This document shows positions 61,153-64,000 of a stretch of DNA of 64,000 nucleotides, one piece after another (the stretch's first letter is position 1; each line of letters opens with the position of its first letter). The notes below the pieces were generated by a model that was not told the DNA's origin, ran no database searches, and saw only the letters and a program-made list of their open reading frames with translations. The translations under genes were made by a program, and so were the position numbers. Source of the DNA: Desulfobacter curvatus DSM 3379 (GTDB lineage Bacteria > Desulfobacterota > Desulfobacteria > Desulfobacterales > Desulfobacteraceae); contig NZ_KB892979.1 in assembly GCF_000373985.1 (NCBI RefSeq), positions 15,381 through 79,380 of the forward strand. The letters run 5' to 3'.

Positions 61153-61721
61153 TGAAGTTCGACGCTCCCAAAACCCTGGCCGCTTCCGGACCCGGGTTTG
61201 ATTTGGACCGGAATACCGGCCATGCTTACAATAACCTTGTCAACGGCCCGGGCTACCCGCTGGTTGACAAGCCCTGCCATGTCCCTGAACTGCCGGGCAA
61301 GGCTGTTTTCAGGAACAATCCCATATCCCACTTCATTGGAAACCAGGATAACAGGGCAGGTTGACCGGTTTAAACTTTCCAAGAGCAGATCCACCGCCGC
61401 CATGATATCGGATTCATCCTTTCCCTGGAACAGAAGGTTGGAGATCCAAAGGGTCAGGCAGTCCACCAGAATCACCTTTGCCCGGGCACAGATCCGGTCA
61501 ATGGTTTCATGGATGCGTATCGGTTCTTCAATGGTTTCCCAGCCCGGTCCGCGATCCTCCTGGTGGCGTTTGACCCGCTCTTCCATTTCCCTGTCCGTGG
61601 GCACGCAGGTGGCTAGATAGATTTTTTTGTCCATGGCCATATGATCGGCGGTCTGTTTGGCAAAACTGCTTTTGCCGCTTCTGCAGCCCCCGAGCACCAG
61701 TATGCGCGTTATGTCTGTCAT
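61149..61721 (-). CDS. cobU: Adenosylcobinamide kinase / guanylyltransferase CobU
   Basis: A 190-residue CobU. The P-loop GGCRSGKSS is at 11-19, with the GMP-linked His region (ERVKRHQEDRGPGWETIEEP) and VSNEVGYGIVPENSLARQFRDMAG. It phosphorylates adenosylcobinamide and transfers GMP, preparing it for CobS. The open frame extends to 61820, but MTDITRILVLGG is the family start. The ribosome site is weak. It is the first gene of a five-gene operon; a hairpin at 61756-61782 precedes it and no B12 riboswitch is visible. Confidence 0.92.
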   Translation of the reverse strand: MTDITRILVLGGCRSGKSSFAKQTADHMAMDKKIYLATCVPTDREMEERVKRHQEDRGPGWETIEEPIRIHETIDRICARAKVILVDCLTLWISNLLFQGKDESDIMAAVDLLLESLNRSTCPVILVSNEVGYGIVPENSLARQFRDMAGLVNQRVARAVDKVIVSMAGIPVQIKPGSGSGQGFGSVELQ

Positions 61722-61755
61722 AATTATTATTAGGTGTACCTTTCTTCTTTTAACG

Positions 61756-61782
61756 GCCCAAGGATAACTTATCCTACTGGGC
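61756..61782 (-). promoter_or_regulatory. Hairpin in the cobU leader
   Basis: GCCCA and TGGGC flank a palindromic AGGATAACTTATCCT (61761-61775), giving a nested stem with a two-base bulge. It is 35 bases upstream of the cobU ATG, in the leader or promoter. It could be an operator or an RNA hairpin; no T run follows on the minus strand, so it is not a standard terminator. Confidence 0.5.
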
Positions 61783-61962
61783 GACCGCAACTTATATCCT
61801 AACCGACTCGTTATCTTCAATGCCCTTGTCAGAAATTTAAATTTTGTCAGTTTTCTTTGCTTTTTTTGTTCAAACAGTCTGCAAAGGCGAGCACCTATTC
61901 CATGGACATTTCAGAGGCTCAAGATATAATAATTTCCAATTTGTCAGAAACGTTTCCAATTT

Positions 61963-62006
61963 AAATCAAATTAAAAAATTCAAAATTGTATTTTTTAATT
62001 TGATTT
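61963..62006. repeat. Perfect 17-bp AT-rich inverted repeat
   Basis: AAATCAAATTAAAAAAT (61963-61979) and its exact reverse complement (61990-62006) around a ten-base spacer, next to a TATAAA word and about 130 bases before the NifA-type gene. It suits a regulator binding site or a DNA bend. Confidence 0.6.
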
Positions 62007-62133
62007 TTATGCTATAAAGCGGTATTTCCATTAGGCAATTTTAGGTAGTGCAGGAACAACAACCTTGTTGCAACTGATAATAGAATGATTAGAATGAGAA
62101 TAAAAGTAACAATATTGATGCGGAAACCCTTTT

Positions 62134-63654
62134 ATGAAGTCCATTGAAGAAACTTCTCTGTTATACGAGATCAGCCAATCATTAAACCGGCACATGGACA
62201 TGAAAAAATCCCTGTTCAAGGTTTTAAGTGTCCTGTCTGAATCACTGAATCTTGTAAGGGGAATCATTTTTCTAACCAATAGTGAAACCGGGGAAATCCG
62301 CATTGAAATAGCCCACGGCATTTCCGAAGATAAAACCAAACAGATCAAATATCTGCCCGGGGAAGGCATCATCGGTAAAGTGATCCAGACCGGTAAACCT
62401 GCCGTGGTGCCCAGAATCAGTGAAGAGCCTTTATTTCTGGACAAAACCCATTCCCGAAATCTTGCCCAGGGGCAAGACTACTCATTTATCTGCGTACCCA
62501 TCAAAAAAGAGAACCGCGTGGTGGGTGCCATCAGTGCGGACCGCCCCTATGAAGGCAAACGCTCCCTGGAAAATGGTGAAAAGCTGCTTGCGGTGGTGGC
62601 AACCATGGTGGCCCATCACGTCATCAACATTGAAACCATCCGGGTGGAAAAAGAGCAGCTGAAAACCGAGAACATGCGGTTGAAGTCAGAGCTGGAGAAC
62701 AAGTACAGTTTTTCGAATATCATTGGCAATTCCAACAAAATGCGTGAAGTTCTCCAGATGATTTCCCAGGTATCATCCTCTTCGGCAACCGTATTGATCC
62801 GCGGGGAAAGCGGTACGGGTAAGGAACTGGTGGCCAATTCCATCCATTACAACTCGGACCGTAACCAGAATCCTTTTATTAAGATCAACTGTGCGGCCAT
62901 TCCCGACAATCTCATTGAAAGCGAGCTGTTCGGCCATGAAAAAGGGGCATTTACCGGGGCGTCCTCCACAAAAAAAGGTAAATTTGAGATCGCCAATACA
63001 GGCACAATTTTTCTGGACGAGATCGGTAATATGGACCTGGGTGCCCAGGTAAAGCTTTTACGGGTACTCCAGGAAAAAGAATTTGAGCGGGTGGGCGGGT
63101 ACAAGCCCATCAAGGCGGATGTCAGGATCGTGGCCGCCACAAACTCCAACCTGGAGGAGATGGTCCAGCAAGGCAAATTCAGGGATGACCTTTATTTCCG
63201 GCTCAATGTATTTCCCATTTACATCCCCAGTCTTCGTATGCGTAAGACAGACATCATTCTTTTGGCCGATCATTTTCTGGAAAAATACAGAAAGGAGCAT
63301 AGCAAGGAGATCAAACGCATTACCACACCGGCCATTGACATGATGATGGAATACCATTGGCCGGGCAATGTCCGGGAGCTTGAAAACTGCATTGAGCGGG
63401 CCGTTATTCTGTGCAATGAAGGCGCCATTCACTCCTACCACCTGCCGGCAACCCTTCAGACCGGTACCAAATCCAAGACCCTTCCCTTGTCCCTTGAGGA
63501 TGCCGTGGCAAGCCTTGAAAAAGAAATCCTCATGGATGCCTTGAAAAATACCCGGGGCAATATCAACAAGGCAGCCAAACTGATCAACATCACCGTAAGA
63601 AAATTTTCCTATAAGGCTGGCCGATATAATATCAACTATAAAGATTATCGATAG
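62134..63654 (+). CDS. NifA-type sigma-54 transcription activator
   Basis: A 506-residue activator: GAF domain (about 20-165), AAA+ domain (about 195-425) with Walker A GESGTGKE (224-231), the sigma-54 contact loop GAFTGA (271-276), GTIFLDEIGNMD, and FRLNVFPIYIPSLR; C-terminal Fis-type helix-turn-helix (about 465-500; RGNINKAAKLINITVRKFSY). The layout and the end (YNINYKDYR) are those of NifA and close relatives, but no nif gene is in the window, so the regulon is unknown. The stop TAG is also the first codon of an 81-base inverted-repeat element. Confidence 0.88.
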   Translation: MKSIEETSLLYEISQSLNRHMDMKKSLFKVLSVLSESLNLVRGIIFLTNSETGEIRIEIAHGISEDKTKQIKYLPGEGIIGKVIQTGKPAVVPRISEEPLFLDKTHSRNLAQGQDYSFICVPIKKENRVVGAISADRPYEGKRSLENGEKLLAVVATMVAHHVINIETIRVEKEQLKTENMRLKSELENKYSFSNIIGNSNKMREVLQMISQVSSSSATVLIRGESGTGKELVANSIHYNSDRNQNPFIKINCAAIPDNLIESELFGHEKGAFTGASSTKKGKFEIANTGTIFLDEIGNMDLGAQVKLLRVLQEKEFERVGGYKPIKADVRIVAATNSNLEEMVQQGKFRDDLYFRLNVFPIYIPSLRMRKTDIILLADHFLEKYRKEHSKEIKRITTPAIDMMMEYHWPGNVRELENCIERAVILCNEGAIHSYHLPATLQTGTKSKTLPLSLEDAVASLEKEILMDALKNTRGNINKAAKLINITVRKFSYKAGRYNINYKDYR

Positions 63655-63732
63655 TGTCCGACCGAAAACTGCAAATTTTTCCGATGACGTAGTTGGACGT
63701 GACAAAATTTCCAGGTTTTCGGTCAGACACTA
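63652..63732. mobile_element. MITE-like inverted-repeat element
   Basis: Left arm TAGTGTCCGACCGAAAACTG and right arm, read in reverse complement, TAGTGTCTGACCGAAAACCT, continue to pair for about 28 bases around a short centre. The outer dinucleotide is TA at both ends, as for elements that duplicate TA on insertion. The first three bases are the stop codon of the upstream gene. It may also end that transcript. Confidence 0.6.
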
Positions 63733-64000
63733 TATAGGGTACCACGAACATCCGCGCGTAAATACACGCTAAGCAGTTTTGATCTGGAGATATATTGGTT
63801 TGGAATAGTTTTCAGGTTTCCCATATCTGTCTAAACATTAATAAAAATTCTACCTAAAAAATGCAGCGTCTAAGCTAAGTCAAAAGGACAGAGCCCGTGG
63901 CCTCACCATTAGACAATTTTGTACCCCAAAAAGAGGCAAATTTCATTAAAATCGAGTCAGTATTGCTAATGCCCCCCCTCCAGTAGCTGATTCTTGATTC
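63733..64000. other. Right-hand end of the window, no gene recognised
   Basis: 268 bases. A GTG at about 63898 with AAAGGACAG upstream opens a 29-codon frame (ASPLDNFVPQKEANF...) that stops at a TAG near 63985. It is too short and unmatched to call a gene. Confidence 0.4.

Larger units (their letters stand above)
61722..62133. other. Divergent intergenic region, cobU / NifA-type activator
   Basis: 412 bases without a gene. Notable are the hairpin at 61756-61782 on the cobU side and a perfect AT-rich inverted repeat at 61963-62006 on the activator side. TATAAA at about 62013 may belong to the activator promoter. I found no cobalamin-riboswitch core. Confidence 0.5.

Noticed and set aside
61722..61860. 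Cobalamin riboswitch before cobU
   Set aside because: The conserved B12-box and surrounding core could not be found on the minus strand; only a simple palindrome is present.
63898..63987. Possible gene start at the right edge (GTG after AAAGGACAG)
   Set aside because: The frame ends after 29 codons and matches nothing I recognise.
1..64000. tRNA genes, rRNA genes or CRISPR arrays
   Set aside because: No cloverleaf with a proper T-arm, no rRNA stretch and no regularly spaced direct repeats were found.

Overview
The window looks like chromosome of a complete-oxidising sulfate reducer of the Desulfobacter/Desulfobacteraceae type. This is an inference from gene content, not from a marker gene: a one-polypeptide pyruvate carboxylase, a four-subunit 2-oxoacid:ferredoxin oxidoreductase, a flavodiiron protein, a haem-c chemoreceptor and a hemerythrin chemoreceptor, large hybrid kinases, and anaerobic-type corrinoid genes. 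No rRNA, tRNA or CRISPR array was seen.

Layout. 1-1.4 kb: start of an RlmL-type rRNA methyltransferase (runs off the left edge) and a MetR-like regulator. 1.9-5.3 kb: pyruvate carboxylase. 5.7-10.2 kb, plus strand: a PP2C phosphatase, a PAAR spike tip, a small protein, a probable type VI secretion (T6SS) cargo protein and an overlapping exported protein that may be its immunity factor. 10.2-33.9 kb, minus strand: a complete T6SS, transcribed as FHA, FHA, tssJ, tssK, tssL, tssM, tagF, tssA, tssB, tssC, hcp, tagJ, tssE, tssF, tssG, clpV, vgrG, DUF4123 chaperone. All thirteen core subunits are present. 34.2-48.1 kb: a sensory island with two chemoreceptors, two hybrid histidine kinases, an HDOD protein, a CheY-like regulator and a receiver-Hpt protein. 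48.2-51 kb: korDABC. 51.3-57.4 kb: a glycosyltransferase, flavodiiron protein FprA and a third hybrid kinase. 57.5-61.7 kb: cobU-cobS-cobD-cbiB-cbiR for the end steps of corrinoid assembly and salvage. 62.1-63.7 kb: a NifA-type sigma-54 activator.

The most unusual signal is a family of dispersed structured repeats. Five copies (398-507, 20001-20052, 22773-22879, 42759-42867, 53450-53516) share a hairpin with a GGTCTATC motif and compensatory arm changes. Three copies are long (about 105 bp), carry a second small hairpin and an AT-rich 3' block, and lie in sense orientation just before a gene. Three copies begin exactly at the stop codon of the gene they follow. One fills the whole gap between tssA and tssB inside the T6SS operon. 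A different 81-bp inverted-repeat element likewise starts at the stop codon of the NifA-type gene.

Other points: a hybrid kinase whose periplasmic binding domain is almost wholly deleted, a TssA with a duplicated C-terminal signature, and a DUF4123 chaperone whose only visible cargo candidate is convergent to it. Start codons were moved from the longest frame where a better ribosome site or family start was visible; these cases are stated in the entries.
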